From Glaciimonas sp. (GTDB lineage Bacteria; Pseudomonadota; Gammaproteobacteria; Burkholderiales; Burkholderiaceae_D), in assembly GCA_012927625.1 (NCBI GenBank), contig JABBOV010000003.1, positions 248,001-312,000 of the forward strand: a DNA stretch of 64,000 bases. The letters run 5' to 3'. Below the pieces are notes generated by a model. It saw nothing but the letters and a program-made list of their open reading frames with translations. It had not been told where the DNA came from and did no database searches. Positions 45,765 through 56,917 of the stretch are shown piece by piece; within the stretch, counting starts at the first letter, position 1, and every line of letters starts with the position of its first letter. A program made the translations under genes and the position numbers.

Positions 45765-48101
45765 TTATTCTGCATTGTTTCCTGCCGGCACCAGAATTTC
45801 GCGGTTACCGTTGGATTGCATAGTCGATACGATGCCGCTCTGTTCCATCTGTTCTAGCAGGCGAGCGGCGCGGTTGTAGCCGATGCGCAGGTGACGCTGC
45901 ACCAGCGAGATTGAGGCACGGCGATTTTTCAGCACGATGGCGACCGCCTGATCGTAGAGAGCGTCGGACTCATTGCCGCCACCGACAGCGCCCATTTCGC
46001 CGATTGCGTCGTCTTCCAAGACACCGCCCTCTAGGATACCTTCAATATAATTAGGTTCCCCCAGGGCTTTCAGGTGCTCGACCACGCGGTGCACTTCCTC
46101 ATCGGAAACAAAGGCGCCATGCACCCGCACCGGCAATCCGGTGCCGGGCGGCATGTACAGCATGTCGCCCATGCCGAGCAGCGCTTCCGCACCCATTTGA
46201 TCCAGAATCGTGCGCGAGTCGATCTTGCTGCTGACCTGGAACGCGATGCGGGTCGGGATGTTGGCCTTGATCAGGCCGGTGATTACGTCCACCGAAGGCC
46301 GTTGCGTGGCCAGAATCAGGTGCAGGCCGGCGGCACGCGCCTTCTGGGCAATGCGGGCAATCAATTCCTCGACCTTCTTGCCGACCACCATCAGCAAATC
46401 GGCTAGCTCGTCGATGATGATGACAATGGTAGGTAGTTTTTCTAGTGGTTCGGGAGCGTCCGGCGTCAGACTAAATGGATTCGGGATGTGCTCTTCGCGC
46501 TTGGCCGCGTCGGCTATCTTGACATTGTAGCCGGCCAGGTTGCGCACGCCGAGCTTGGACATCAGCTTGTAGCGGCGCTCCATTTCGGCTACGGCCCAGT
46601 TCAGTGCGTGCGCGGCTTGACGCATGTCGGTTACCACGGGGGCCAATAGATGCGGAATGCCTTCGTAAATCGACAATTCGAGCATTTTCGGGTCGATCAG
46701 GATCATCCGCACGTCGTTGGGATTGGATTTGTACAACAGCGACAGGATGGTGGCGTTAATCCCGACCGATTTGCCGGAACCGGTAGTGCCGGCCACCAGC
46801 AGATGCGGCATTTTAGCCAAATCGGCAATCACCGGCAGCCCGGCGATATCCTTGCCGAGCGCAATAGTCAGGCTGGAGCCGCTGTCGTTGTACACCTTGG
46901 AACTCAATATCTCGGTCAGGCGGACTATCTGGCGTTTCGGATTTGGCAGTTCCAGTGCCATATAGGTCTTGCCGGGGATGGTTTCGACCACCCGAATCGA
47001 GGTCAGCGACAGTGAACGGGCAATATCGCGCGCCAGCCCGACGACCTGGCTACCCTTGACGCCGGTGGCGGGTTCGATCTCGTAACGGGTGACAACCGGG
47101 CCCGGATAGGCGGCCACCACCTTGGCTATCACACCGAAATCCGACAGTTTTTTCTCAATCAGGCGGCTGGTGAATTCGAGCGTCTCGACGCTGACGCTTT
47201 CGCGCACCGGCGGCGCCGCATCGAGCAGCGACAGCGGCGGCAAGCTGCCATCCTGCAGATCGCTGAAGAGCGCCACCTGCCGCTCCTTTTCGGCCCGCTC
47301 CGACCTGGGCACGGTAGTTATTTGCGGCTCGATTCTAACCGGTGGCGCTTCGACGGTCTTGGCGCGCTCGTGGACTACAACCTCTTCACGCTTGACTGCA
47401 GCGACCAATCCCAGCTTGCGGTCTTGCCGGGCCCAGTAGACGTATTTGGTCCATCGGAAGGCACTTTCTATCGCCGCTCCGACCCACTCCGCAACAGCCA
47501 GCCACGACACACGAAAAAACAGGCTGAAACCGAGTCCGAACAATAGCAATAACAGCAAGGTAGCGCCGGTAAATCCCAATGCGTTATGCGCGGCACCGCC
47601 GATTAAGTCGCCCAGCACCCCGCCAGGTGTGCGCGGCAATTGTACCGACAGGCTATACAGGCGCGCATGTTCCAACCCGACGCTCCCCGCAAGCATCAGC
47701 GCAAAGCCGGTAGCGTGTATCCATCTCTCGTAGCGGTGGGCCGACTCGGGCTGAACCGCGACCGGCAGCAAAAACTTGTGCGTCAAGCGCCGATAGCCGC
47801 GCCAGACCTCGCACACCATCAGGACACACCACCACCAGGCTGAAAATCCAAAAATAAACAACAGCAGATCGGCAATCCAGGCACCGGTGCTGCCGCCCAG
47901 GTTATGTAAAGCCGGCACCGCATTCGCATGCGACCAGCCTGGATCAACCTGAGCGTAGCTGGCCAGTATCAGAATCATGTATACCGTCAGTGCGCAAAAC
48001 GCAATCCAGCGCGCTTCGAACAGCAGGCGCGCCAGACGGCTCGGCAAGGGCGCTACCGGCGGCTTGGGAGTACGGGTATAGGTTTGGTTTGCTCTGGTCA
48101 T
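45765..48101 (-). CDS. ftsK: DNA translocase FtsK
   Basis: A 778-residue septal DNA pump: four N-terminal membrane helices (about residues 30-190), a short linker (250-300), and the motor with Walker [15 protein letters not shown] (near 430), [10 protein letters not shown] (Walker B), [12 protein letters not shown] and a C-terminal gamma winged helix ([24 protein letters not shown]) that reads KOPS sequences. It resolves chromosome dimers with XerCD. The linker is short compared with E. coli FtsK. The start at 48101 ([10 protein letters not shown]) is preferred; the frame is open 17 codons further. Confidence 0.95.
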   Translation of the reverse strand: MTRANQTYTRTPKPPVAPLPSRLARLLFEARWIAFCALTVYMILILASYAQVDPGWSHANAVPALHNLGGSTGAWIADLLLFIFGFSAWWWCVLMVCEVWRGYRRLTHKFLLPVAVQPESAHRYERWIHATGFALMLAGSVGLEHARLYSLSVQLPRTPGGVLGDLIGGAAHNALGFTGATLLLLLLFGLGFSLFFRVSWLAVAEWVGAAIESAFRWTKYVYWARQDRKLGLVAAVKREEVVVHERAKTVEAPPVRIEPQITTVPRSERAEKERQVALFSDLQDGSLPPLSLLDAAPPVRESVSVETLEFTSRLIEKKLSDFGVIAKVVAAYPGPVVTRYEIEPATGVKGSQVVGLARDIARSLSLTSIRVVETIPGKTYMALELPNPKRQIVRLTEILSSKVYNDSGSSLTIALGKDIAGLPVIADLAKMPHLLVAGTTGSGKSVGINATILSLLYKSNPNDVRMILIDPKMLELSIYEGIPHLLAPVVTDMRQAAHALNWAVAEMERRYKLMSKLGVRNLAGYNVKIADAAKREEHIPNPFSLTPDAPEPLEKLPTIVIIIDELADLLMVVGKKVEELIARIAQKARAAGLHLILATQRPSVDVITGLIKANIPTRIAFQVSSKIDSRTILDQMGAEALLGMGDMLYMPPGTGLPVRVHGAFVSDEEVHRVVEHLKALGEPNYIEGILEGGVLEDDAIGEMGAVGGGNESDALYDQAVAIVLKNRRASISLVQRHLRIGYNRAARLLEQMEQSGIVSTMQSNGNREILVPAGNNAE

Positions 48102-48246
48102 AAATACAATGTAATAGCATCGGCCTAAAAAGCAGGAAAGGTGCAGGATCAATGCGCATCGGCGAAACAGTGTAGTTTGATGCTTCGTCTATAATCTTAA
48201 CCAGTTTTCGGGCGCAACACTAATTCCATAGTCGACCTGCCTTGAT

Positions 48247-49277
<1,031 letters not shown>

Positions 49278-49358
49278 CCCGATACTTAGGGTGCGCAAGT
49301 CGTGCCCTGTACATCCGCGCAACCGGTATTTTCCGTCACACTTATTTACGTACAGCCC

Positions 49359-49997
49359 ATGCCTGCCTCGCTCAAGAACTTCGCCGAACTCGGTAAGTTG
49401 CGCGCCAATCTGAAAGCGCAGCAAGAGGCGCGTGCAATGGCAGATGCCGCGCGACTGCGAGGCGAACAAGCGGCGCAATTGGAGGCCGACCTGTTTCGCC
49501 GCAGTATCGGCACGGTCGCGCCGCTGGCGGCGCCGGATCGGGTAGCTGTCACGCCGACCCGGCCGGAACCAATTGCCCGCCATCATCTTGCGGACGAGAA
49601 AGCAGCTTTGCAAGAGTCGCTATCGGATGATTTCGATGCCGCAACACTGCTCGATACCGATGACAGTCTGAGCTATACCCGCAGCGGCGTCAGCGCCGAT
49701 GTGGTGCGCAAATTACGTAAGGGCCATTGGACCATTCAGGATCAACTTGATCTGCACGGCTTGCGCCGCGAGGAAGCCCGCGAAGCGCTGGGTGCATTTT
49801 TGCGTCACGCCAACCGCAGCGGACTGCGCTGCGTGCGCATCATTCACGGCAAGGGACTTGGCTCCATCAATAAGGAACCAGTACTGAAACAAAAAGTACG
49901 CAATTGGCTGGTACAAAAACAAGAAGTCATTGCATTTTGTCAAGCCAAAGCATCCGATGGCGGCTCGGGAGCTCTGGTGGTACTGCTGAACGCCTGA
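49359..49997 (+). CDS. Smr/MutS2 domain protein (SmrA-like)
   Basis: A 212-residue protein: an Ala/Glu-rich helical N-terminus (1-55), a Pro-rich linker, and a C-terminal Smr domain with LDLHGLRREEAREAL and RIIHGKGLGSI, then VIAFCQAKASDGGSGALVVLL. Smr domains nick DNA or cleave RNA at collided ribosomes. The ATG at 49359 is used as start; the frame opens earlier at 49302. It is 81 bases after trxB in the same direction and may be co-transcribed. Confidence 0.88.
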   Translation: MPASLKNFAELGKLRANLKAQQEARAMADAARLRGEQAAQLEADLFRRSIGTVAPLAAPDRVAVTPTRPEPIARHHLADEKAALQESLSDDFDAATLLDTDDSLSYTRSGVSADVVRKLRKGHWTIQDQLDLHGLRREEAREALGAFLRHANRSGLRCVRIIHGKGLGSINKEPVLKQKVRNWLVQKQEVIAFCQAKASDGGSGALVVLLNA

Positions 49998-50074
49998 ATA
50001 ATGCATTCTTGATAATTTCATGATGGTTGTATGCGCAGGCGGCGCAGATGCGCTTGTGCAGCGAATCAATTCAA

Positions 50075-50170
50075 TACATGCTATATACATCAATATGTAT
50101 TTTTAATATGCGCAATATAAATATGCGTAAACATGCCTGTTTAATCTTATACTCCCCCTGTATTTTAATA
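50075..50170 (+). repeat. Dispersed intergenic element, copy I
   Basis: The left arm is ATGTATTTTTAATATGCG (50094-50111). The core runs from GCGTAAACATGCCTG (50125) to TTATACTCCCCC (50158), then TGTATTTTAATATTCG. It resembles copy A. It lies between the Smr gene and a small hypothetical gene. Confidence 0.55.
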
Positions 50171-50276
50171 TTCGAGCCGAAGCTTGAGATTACCCGGTTA
50201 CGCCGATCCAGGGCCGCAAGCCTGTCCTGATCTACAGTATGATTATCTATCCGACACGAGCCGAATCATTCCCACC

Positions 50277-50582
50277 ATGCCGATTACGCCGCAGCAACTG
50301 GAAGCGCTTATCCAGGAAGTCGAGTTGGAAGACCCGATCGACTTCGCCGACCTGCCGTTTGAAGAGGCGGAGTTGCGCGCGCTGGTTGCCAACCATTTGT
50401 GCGAGATGACGGCAGCCATGAATGGCTTTAGCCACGAAGACCGTCATCTGGCCCTATTGGCGGTGGCCGCCAAGCTGGTGCTGGAAAATCTGGTACTGCA
50501 CATACAACTGCTGCGCCAGCAGGGCGTGCCAATCAGCGACAGCGCTGAAACCCTGTTGCAACGCCTGCGCGACCGGAAGTAA
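50277..50582 (+). CDS. Small conserved hypothetical protein
   Basis: A 101-residue acidic protein: MPITPQQLEALIQEVELEDP, FEEAELRALVANHLCEMTAAM and a helical end (LLRQQGVPISDSAETLLQRL). It has the look of a small helical protein from betaproteobacteria, without catalytic motifs or a signal. The start at 50277 is preferred; upstream codons of the open frame include repeat-flanking sequence. The next small gene follows after 60 bases, so the two may share a transcript. Confidence 0.6.
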   Translation: MPITPQQLEALIQEVELEDPIDFADLPFEEAELRALVANHLCEMTAAMNGFSHEDRHLALLAVAAKLVLENLVLHIQLLRQQGVPISDSAETLLQRLRDRK

Positions 50583-50642
50583 TTTTTGAACGGTTTCAAG
50601 AGTAAAATAGCGGCCTAACTATTTGCAGAGGAACCCTTACTG

Positions 50643-50927
50643 ATGGACGATCAAGCAACCAAAAAAATCTTTTGGGATGAATGGCAGCACGAAGCCATGG
50701 CGGCCGGTGTAGCCGCCCCTCTGGCAAAACTAGGTTGGGAAGTGTTGCGCGCGCATCGGCAAAATCGCTGGGGCAAGGATTTTCTGGGAGCCGAAGATGA
50801 TGGCCCGCTCATGCTTGCAATGTGCCTGGAAGATCCGGCAGGCACCGAACTGTTTTTTATCGAAAACCTGTACCCGTACGATACTGCGCTCATCGATGCC
50901 ACGCGCGCCAAGCTGGGTCTGCAATAA
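50643..50927 (+). CDS. Small hypothetical protein
   Basis: A 94-residue acidic protein that I do not recognise: MDDQATKKIFWDEWQHEAMAAG, WEVLRAHRQNRWGKDFLGAEDDGPL, FFIENLYPYDTAL. It has no membrane segment or signal. AGAGGAA lies ten bases before the ATG. A plus-strand neighbour lies 60 bases upstream; 243 bases follow before the next gene. Real coding is likely from the codon pattern and ribosome-binding site, but the role is unknown. Confidence 0.55.
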   Translation: MDDQATKKIFWDEWQHEAMAAGVAAPLAKLGWEVLRAHRQNRWGKDFLGAEDDGPLMLAMCLEDPAGTELFFIENLYPYDTALIDATRAKLGLQ

Positions 50928-51170
50928 CCCTTGCGCGCCAAAGCCGGCATCAAACCCGACGCCACATGTCATCAGACTGTTCCGAAAGAATTGCTGTTCA
51001 GCCAACGAACAGCGGCACTACACACCGATAAACTAGCCATAAGCGACACGGCGCGACTAAAGTTGGCCGTCGCTGGTAGACTGTCGACTGCCCATTTTTA
51101 GGCAGAAATCGCGAAGTGCAGTACAGAATGGAAAAAAGCCTGTGAACAACCAAGTAGCCCAAGGATTATG

Positions 51171-52415
51171 ATGAAACGTGTTGATGATTTCCGACTGAAA
51201 TTTGGCAAAAAAGAACTGGTGCCACTCATTATCGGCGGCATGGGCGTGGATATTTCAACTGCAGCACTAGCGCTGGAAGCGGCGCGCTTGGGCGGTGTCG
51301 GCCACATTTCGGACGCGATGGTCAATGAGGTTTCAGATCGGCGCTTTGACACCAGTTTCGTCAAGAATAAAACCAAACTGTACAAATACAATATCAACAA
51401 TTCGGACAAGACCGACATCCATTTCGACCTCGGTCATCTGGCCGAGGCCACTAAACTGCATGTCGGCAATACCATGCAGGCCAAGCGCGGTAATGGCGAA
51501 ATCTGGGTCAATTGCATGGAAAAACTGACCATGAATGCGCCCCGTGAAACCCTGCGCGTACGTCTGGTCTCAGCACTGGATGCAGGAATTGATGGCATTA
51601 CCCTGAGCGCCGGGCTGCATCTGGGCTCGTTCGGGCTAATCGCAGATCATGCGCGCTTTCGCGATGCCAAACTGGGCATCATCGTGTCATCGGTACGCGC
51701 CCTGCAGATTTTCTTGCGAAAGAATGCCAAGCTGGATCGCTTGCCGGACTACGTGGTGGTCGAAGGCCCATTGGCTGGCGGACACCTCGGTTTCGGCATG
51801 GATTGGGCGCAGTACGATCTGGCCACGATCATGGCCGAGATTGCTGTATTTCTTAAAACCGAACAACTGGACATTCCGCTGATCGCTGCGGGCGGTATTT
51901 TTACCGGCAGCGACGCCGTTTCCTTTCTCGAAAACGGTGCAGTTGGGGTGCAAGTGGCAACACGCTTTACGGTAGCCAATGAATGCGGTCTGCCGGCCAA
52001 AGACAAGCAGGAATATTTCAAGGCCAGCGAGGAAGACATTATCGTCAACACGATCTCGCCAACCGGCTATCCAATGCGCATGCTCAAGAACACACCGGCG
52101 ATTGGCTCGGGGATCCGCCCGAATTGCGAATCCTATGGCTACCTGCTGGACGGTAACGGCAACTGCGCCTATATAACCGCCTACAACTGCGAAGTAGAAG
52201 CGCATCCGAACGACAGGACTATCTCAGTAATGGACAAGACCTGCCTGTGCACCCACATGCGCAATTACAACTGCTGGACTTGCGGGCAATACACCTATCG
52301 CCTGAAAGACACCACGCGCCGTTTGGAAGACGGTAGCTATCTGGGACTCAGTGCGGAGCACATTTTCCTCGACTACCAATATAGTGTCGACAACAAAATC
52401 GCGTTGCCGGAGTAA
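51171..52415 (+). CDS. Nitronate-monooxygenase-like FMN protein with cysteine-rich tail
   Basis: A 414-residue TIM-barrel protein of the nitronate monooxygenase / enoyl-ACP reductase II family: PLIIGGMGVDIST, VVVEGPLAGGHLGF (catalytic-type His, H205) and LIAAGGIFTGSDAVSFLENGAVGVQVATRF (FMN phosphate loop). What is unusual is the tail: seven cysteines between residues 319 and 371 (C319, C332, C340, C358, C360, C368, C371), including CLC and CWTC, a possible Zn or Fe-S site. The second of two adjacent ATGs (51171) has AAGGA at correct spacing. No operon partner. Confidence 0.8.
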   Translation: MKRVDDFRLKFGKKELVPLIIGGMGVDISTAALALEAARLGGVGHISDAMVNEVSDRRFDTSFVKNKTKLYKYNINNSDKTDIHFDLGHLAEATKLHVGNTMQAKRGNGEIWVNCMEKLTMNAPRETLRVRLVSALDAGIDGITLSAGLHLGSFGLIADHARFRDAKLGIIVSSVRALQIFLRKNAKLDRLPDYVVVEGPLAGGHLGFGMDWAQYDLATIMAEIAVFLKTEQLDIPLIAAGGIFTGSDAVSFLENGAVGVQVATRFTVANECGLPAKDKQEYFKASEEDIIVNTISPTGYPMRMLKNTPAIGSGIRPNCESYGYLLDGNGNCAYITAYNCEVEAHPNDRTISVMDKTCLCTHMRNYNCWTCGQYTYRLKDTTRRLEDGSYLGLSAEHIFLDYQYSVDNKIALPE

Positions 52416-52596
52416 GCGCGCTCGAAGCTAGTTGCTCCTTTTTATTGTGTCAGTTTGGTGTAATCTAACCGGAGCACGATTCATTGATCAAAAAAAATGT
52501 TGTCATTGGGCATAAATATTGCCGCGGCATGGTGCTTTTTCCGGCAGTATCAATATCCAAAGCGACCTCAAAATATTTGAACAAGGAGACCAGACT

Positions 52597-54147
52597 TTGC
52601 AGCATAAATTACTTCGCATCCTATTCTTAGGGGGTTTTGCAATAGCAGTAAGCGCTATGCTGGCGGCTCTGGGTAATTGGCTATTCGGAACTGTAATCAA
52701 CCCCGTGTTGCTGACCGCACTGGCAACAGCCGGCGGCTTGCTGGTTTTGCTGCTGGGTAAAACCAGCAATACCAGCGAAGCTCGACTTGCCGACCTGATT
52801 AGCCATGAACTCGATTTCATCATGATCGGTTCGGCCGAGACGTCCTACTTTGTCGATTCGGTAAAGAAAAAAATCGATCTGGATGTGCGCACCACCGAAG
52901 ATATTGCCGTCAGCTCGGCACACAATGCCAGCATGACCAAGCAAATCGCAGCCAATGCAGAACAGGCATCGAAAGTCGCCGCTGGCGTACGTAGTCAGAG
53001 CATGGCGGGCCGGGCCGAAGTCGATCTAGGCTTAGCCCAGATTAACAATGCCCGCCTGGATGCGCAGGCTGCACTGACCACCATGACAGAATTACAGGAA
53101 AAATCACGCCGGATTCACGGCATTACCGAAGTCATCAACGAAATTGCGGCCCGCACCAATCTGCTGGCGCTGAATGCGGCAATTGAAGCTGCCCGCGCCG
53201 GCGAACATGGACGCGGCTTTGCGGTGGTTGCAGGCGAAGTCCGGCAATTAGCGCAACGCACCAAAGAAGCCACCGACGATATCGGCGTAATGGTGCGCGA
53301 GATCAATGATCAAGCCGAAAACGCCGCCACCGGAATGCAAGCGCTGACCGCCAAAGTGACCGAAGCGGCACACAATGTGGAGCGGGTACACACGCTTCTA
53401 AGCGACATTGAACACGCCTCAGGAGAATCCCAGACCGAAATCCAACAGATTGCCACCGCCTCGCGCGACCACGTCCAGACTTCACAGGCAATTGCGGACG
53501 CCATTGCATTCATACGCGACGGCCTGCTGGCCACCGAAGCCGCGTTGCCGTTGGCCGCCAGCGCTGCAATGGCACTGACGGAACGTGCAGAAACCATGTT
53601 CAGCGCCACCTCCGAATTTAATCCGACGACTGCGCACGACGCCAACCACGCTGCGGCCGAAGCTGGCGCAAAAGCAGTCAGCCAATTGTTTACCGAAGCA
53701 ATTGCCAGTGGACGCATCACGCACGAAGCCTTGTTTGACCGCACTTACACACCCATCAAAAATACTAATCCGCTCAAACACTCGACACAATTCGACGCAT
53801 TTACCGATCGCGTACTGCCCGAGCTGCAGGAAAAAATATTGGCCGACATGCCGCAACTTGCTTACGCCGGCGCAGTAGACAACAATGGCTACTTCCCGAC
53901 CCACAACAAGAAATTTTCCAGGCCGCTGACCGGAGACTACGAAACCGACCTGGTCAACAACCGAACCAAACGCATCTTCAATGACCGCACTGGCAGCCGT
54001 TGCGGCGCCAATACCAAACCATTTTTGCTGCAGACCTACAAACGCGACACCGGTGAAGTCATGCACGATTTATCGGTGCCGATTTATGTCGCTGGAAAAC
54101 ATTGGGGCGGCTTCCGTGTCGGCTACCGTCCGAGCACTTCAGCATAG
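52597..54147 (+). CDS. Methyl-accepting chemotaxis protein with C-terminal sensory domain
   Basis: A 516-residue receptor. Two membrane helices (about 8-28 and 36-53) have almost no periplasmic loop. The signalling hairpin follows with its conserved tip [23 protein letters not shown] (around 182-204). After it comes a further domain, 378-513, with a PAS/Cache-like pattern ([40 protein letters not shown]). Sensing is thus cytoplasmic and C-terminal. I start it at the TTG at 52597, since AAGGAGA lies seven bases upstream and the hydrophobic N-terminus then opens the protein; an earlier TTG at 52519 is less likely. Confidence 0.85.
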   Translation: MQHKLLRILFLGGFAIAVSAMLAALGNWLFGTVINPVLLTALATAGGLLVLLLGKTSNTSEARLADLISHELDFIMIGSAETSYFVDSVKKKIDLDVRTTEDIAVSSAHNASMTKQIAANAEQASKVAAGVRSQSMAGRAEVDLGLAQINNARLDAQAALTTMTELQEKSRRIHGITEVINEIAARTNLLALNAAIEAARAGEHGRGFAVVAGEVRQLAQRTKEATDDIGVMVREINDQAENAATGMQALTAKVTEAAHNVERVHTLLSDIEHASGESQTEIQQIATASRDHVQTSQAIADAIAFIRDGLLATEAALPLAASAAMALTERAETMFSATSEFNPTTAHDANHAAAEAGAKAVSQLFTEAIASGRITHEALFDRTYTPIKNTNPLKHSTQFDAFTDRVLPELQEKILADMPQLAYAGAVDNNGYFPTHNKKFSRPLTGDYETDLVNNRTKRIFNDRTGSRCGANTKPFLLQTYKRDTGEVMHDLSVPIYVAGKHWGGFRVGYRPSTSA

Positions 54148-54195
54148 CTACCTTGGGCTGACCGTATTCCAGGAAGCGGCCAGCAATTTCCAGGA

Positions 54196-54420
54196 TTATT
54201 TGCGAAACGATTCGGGATTTGACTTGTTGCGTTGCTCGTACACCGTTTTCGCATCCTGGGCTGCGTGTTCCTGCGTGCGCAAGGCTTCGTCGTCGTCATG
54301 CAGCGAAAAGAAATTCCCCGCTTGTGCTCGCATCACATATTTAATTGCAGCGGCGTCGCTCAGATCGTACATTTCAGTCATCAGCGTGGTTACTTCGTCC
54401 AGATATTCTTCATAAGTCAT
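54196..54420 (-). CDS. Small hypothetical protein
   Basis: A 74-residue charged protein (MTYEEYLDEVTTLMTEMYDL, AAIKYVMRAQAGNFFSLHDDDEAL). GGAG lies seven bases before the ATG, which supports real translation. No domain recognised. It is convergent with the chemoreceptor gene and divergent from the response regulator, so it may be part of the same signalling neighbourhood, but this is only position. Confidence 0.55.
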   Translation of the reverse strand: MTYEEYLDEVTTLMTEMYDLSDAAAIKYVMRAQAGNFFSLHDDDEALRTQEHAAQDAKTVYEQRNKSNPESFRK

Positions 54421-54638
54421 TCGTCAACTCCATCGGTTACAGGTAAAGCCAAGTACGCATTTTGCCCTATTCTTCGCTCTTCCAAAGTCGAAATGCGTGG
54501 GAATCGAGATTTGCGCGGGTAGGCATACATGCATTAACTCGGCGAGTGGCGCGAAACAGGAATTTTATTTATGATGCGGTGGCACATGGTCATGCATTGC
54601 AGCCAGCAATCCACACCCATCATTTCAAGAGATTAACT

Positions 54639-55058
54639 ATGCTAAAAATGGTCATTCTGGACGGTAATTCCATCTCGCGAGATCTATTGAATAGGGTTTT
54701 GACCAATGGCGGCCACCATGTGGTGGGTGACGGCAATACCAGTCCCGCCGGGCTAGCCAAGATGATCAAGCTGCGGCCCCAGATCGTCTGCGTCGATATC
54801 GGCGAGGCCGATATCGACGGTTTGACGCTGCTGGAAACAATACGTAGTGAATTGCCCAAGGCACTGGTTTTTCTGGTCTCCGGCAAGATCGATTCGGCGA
54901 CGATACAGGGTGCCTTAGAGCGCGGGGTACAGGGCTTTATCGTCAAGCCATTCAATCCGCAAACGGTGCTCACGACAATCCGCAACGCAGTGCTGAAATT
55001 TGCCCGGCAGCAACAAATCACGCCAAGCTTGAACATTTTGGACCAGCCGAAAGAATAA
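54639..55058 (+). CDS. Single-domain response regulator (CheY-like)
   Basis: A 139-residue receiver domain: acidic D8 (VILDGN), phosphoacceptor D53 (VCVDIGEADIDG), S81 in VFLVSGK and K103 in IVKPFNPQTV. The usual second acidic residue of the first strand (normally DD or ED) is reduced to one (LDGN), which may weaken Mg binding. There is no output domain; about 20 residues follow the last helix. The start ATG at 54639 is preferred over upstream in-frame codons. No histidine kinase is adjacent; the chemoreceptor lies 0.5 kb away. Confidence 0.82.
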   Translation: MLKMVILDGNSISRDLLNRVLTNGGHHVVGDGNTSPAGLAKMIKLRPQIVCVDIGEADIDGLTLLETIRSELPKALVFLVSGKIDSATIQGALERGVQGFIVKPFNPQTVLTTIRNAVLKFARQQQITPSLNILDQPKE

Positions 55059-55079
55059 GACTGACCGGCTCGGCTGGCT

Positions 55080-55442
55080 TTATTTTTCATCAATAGTTTT
55101 GGGATTTTGCTCGATGCGCTGCTGGCTAAGCTCCGCCGGCCTACAGATAAAATCCACCAGTTCGCGTGCATATAGCGGCAGCGCATCAAGTTTTTGCACC
55201 ACGACGCTACGCTCCCGTACCGCCCAAGGCTCGGTCAGGTCAACCAGTGCCAACTGCATGAAGCGGCTGTGACGCAATGCGGCTGACTGCGGCAGAATCC
55301 CGATCCCAATATTGGTTTCGATCATGCGGCACATCGCTTCAAAACTGCGCACCTGAATCCGCAACTTCAGGCGCTGGCCGCTTTCGGACACTATCCGGCT
55401 CAGGAAATGATGCAAGGTGCTGCCCTCGTGCAAACCGATATG
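55080..55442 (-). pseudogene. LysR-family regulator, C-terminal fragment
   Basis: About 120 residues of the effector-binding half of a LysR regulator: IGLHEGSTLHHFLSRI, LRIQVRSFEAMCRMIETNIGIGILPQSAA, LYARELVDFI. The DNA-binding N-terminal 160-180 residues are missing and replaced at about 55442 by the IS6-type remnant, so the protein cannot bind DNA. It lies directly downstream of the catabolic operon on the same strand and may have been its regulator. Confidence 0.85.
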
Positions 55443-55782
55443 CTTGGCAGCTGCCTTGTCTCGCTTTGCTAACAGGAGAACATGATCGTCCTGCCTTCCT
55501 TATCCGCAACGCGATAGAGATATTTCCAAACACCTTTGATCTTGAGGTACGTCTCGTCCATTCGCCAGCTTCCGCCAAACGAGTGCTTGTGCTGCCGAGA
55601 AACCTTTTCGCGCAACGGCAGAAACCGGATCGCCCCCGGTTGGCCGACGAATGACCAATAAACACGCCGCGTTCCTCCATGATTTCTTCGAGATGCTGGC
55701 AACTCAACGGATACGCCGCGTACCAGCAAATGCAAACCAAAATCACGTCTATCGGGAATCACGTTCTTTTGATATCGAGCAT
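55443..55782 (-). pseudogene. Decayed IS6-family transposase (N-terminal part)
   Basis: Reading back from the ATG at 55782 gives IS6/IS26-type sequence in three frames: VILVCICWYAAYPLSCQHLEE and MEERG, then AIRFLPLREKV and SWRMDETYLKIKGVWKYLYR (first Asp of the DDE triad), then LLLAKRDKAAAK. One in-frame TGA (probably from CGA) follows MLDIKRT, one base is lost before AIRFLP, and one base is gained before LLLAKRD. The chain stops at about residue 110 of 230 where LysR sequence begins. The element is inactive and lacks both ends as far as I can see. Confidence 0.85.
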
Positions 55783-55926
55783 CTCATGTCAATCCGTTGT
55801 CTGGGAAGGTTGAAGGATAGCTGAATCGGGTTCAAACCACTTAATGCGACACACGCAATTTGTACGGCGTCAGATCCTTATCGGCGGCAATGACGGCCTT
55901 GTCGCGGCGTCGATCCATAACCGCTG

Positions 55927-56880
55927 TTAATGCGGCAGAAATTGCCGCTTTGCATCCTCGTATTCGCACTTCAGGCGCGCTACGATCTCGGTAGCAGGCA
56001 ATACCGCATGGATATTGCCTGCGCCTTGCCCGCACCCCCAGATGTCTTTCCATTTTTTGGGCTTGGCGAAATTCATGTCCGCAGCGTCCCCGTCCGGCAG
56101 GTTATCCGGATCGAGTCCCGCAGCCCGGATACTCGGCTTCAGGTAATTCCCGCTAACGCCGGAAAAGTAAGGCGTGTAAAGAATATCCGCCGCCGTCGAT
56201 GTCACAATCATTTGCTTATGCTCCGGCAACGCAGCAGCTTCTTCGGAGGCGATGAAACGCGTTCCCATGTAGGCTAGTTGGCAGCCCAGCGTTTGCGCCG
56301 CCAGGATCCCTGCGCCGCTGGTGATGGCGCCAGCCAGCACCAGCAGGCCGTCGTAGAACGCGCGCACTTCCGGCACCAGGGCAAACGGACTCAGGGCGCC
56401 AGCATGACCGCCGGCGCCTGCACATACGAGTATCAGGCCGTCGACCCCAGCCGCCAGCGCTTTCTTTGCGTGACGCACGGTGGTCACATCATGCAGGACC
56501 ATGCCGCCGTAGGCATGCACGCTGTCGACCACGGCGTCCGGCGCATGCAATGAAGTGATGACGACCGGCACCCGATGCCGCACGCAGGTTTCCAGATCGT
56601 CCGTCAGGCGCGGATTCGATTGATGCACGATCAGGTTGACCGCATAGGGCGCGATCGCGCGATCCGGATGCGCGGCGCGGAAGAGCGCCAACCCACTCTC
56701 TATTTCGGTCAGCCACACATCGAGCGCCTCCTGCGGGCGGGCGTTAAGCGCCGGAAAGGAACCGACAATGCCGGCGCAGCATTGCGCAATCACCAGCGCC
56801 GGATTGGACACGAGAAACATCGGCGAAGCTATCACTGGCAACGCCAGCGTTTGCAATTGAGCAGGGATCTTGGTCATCAT
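55927..56880 (-). CDS. Nitronate monooxygenase
   Basis: A 317-residue FMN TIM-barrel enzyme: LALPVIASPMFLVSNPALVIAQC, AVNLIVHQSN, CAGAGGHAG (catalytic-type His with FMN contact) and GAITSGAGILAAQTLGCQLAYMGTRFIASEE. Members oxidise alkyl nitronates to carbonyl compounds and nitrite; in acyl-CoA catabolic operons the real substrate is often unknown. It is the last gene of the minus-strand operon and has no visible ribosome-binding site. It follows the crotonase gene after 37 bases. Confidence 0.88.
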   Translation of the reverse strand: MMTKIPAQLQTLALPVIASPMFLVSNPALVIAQCCAGIVGSFPALNARPQEALDVWLTEIESGLALFRAAHPDRAIAPYAVNLIVHQSNPRLTDDLETCVRHRVPVVITSLHAPDAVVDSVHAYGGMVLHDVTTVRHAKKALAAGVDGLILVCAGAGGHAGALSPFALVPEVRAFYDGLLVLAGAITSGAGILAAQTLGCQLAYMGTRFIASEEAAALPEHKQMIVTSTAADILYTPYFSGVSGNYLKPSIRAAGLDPDNLPDGDAADMNFAKPKKWKDIWGCGQGAGNIHAVLPATEIVARLKCEYEDAKRQFLPH

Positions 56881-56917
56881 GAATTGTCAGAGAGAAAAAT
56901 GCGGAAGCGGACTACGC

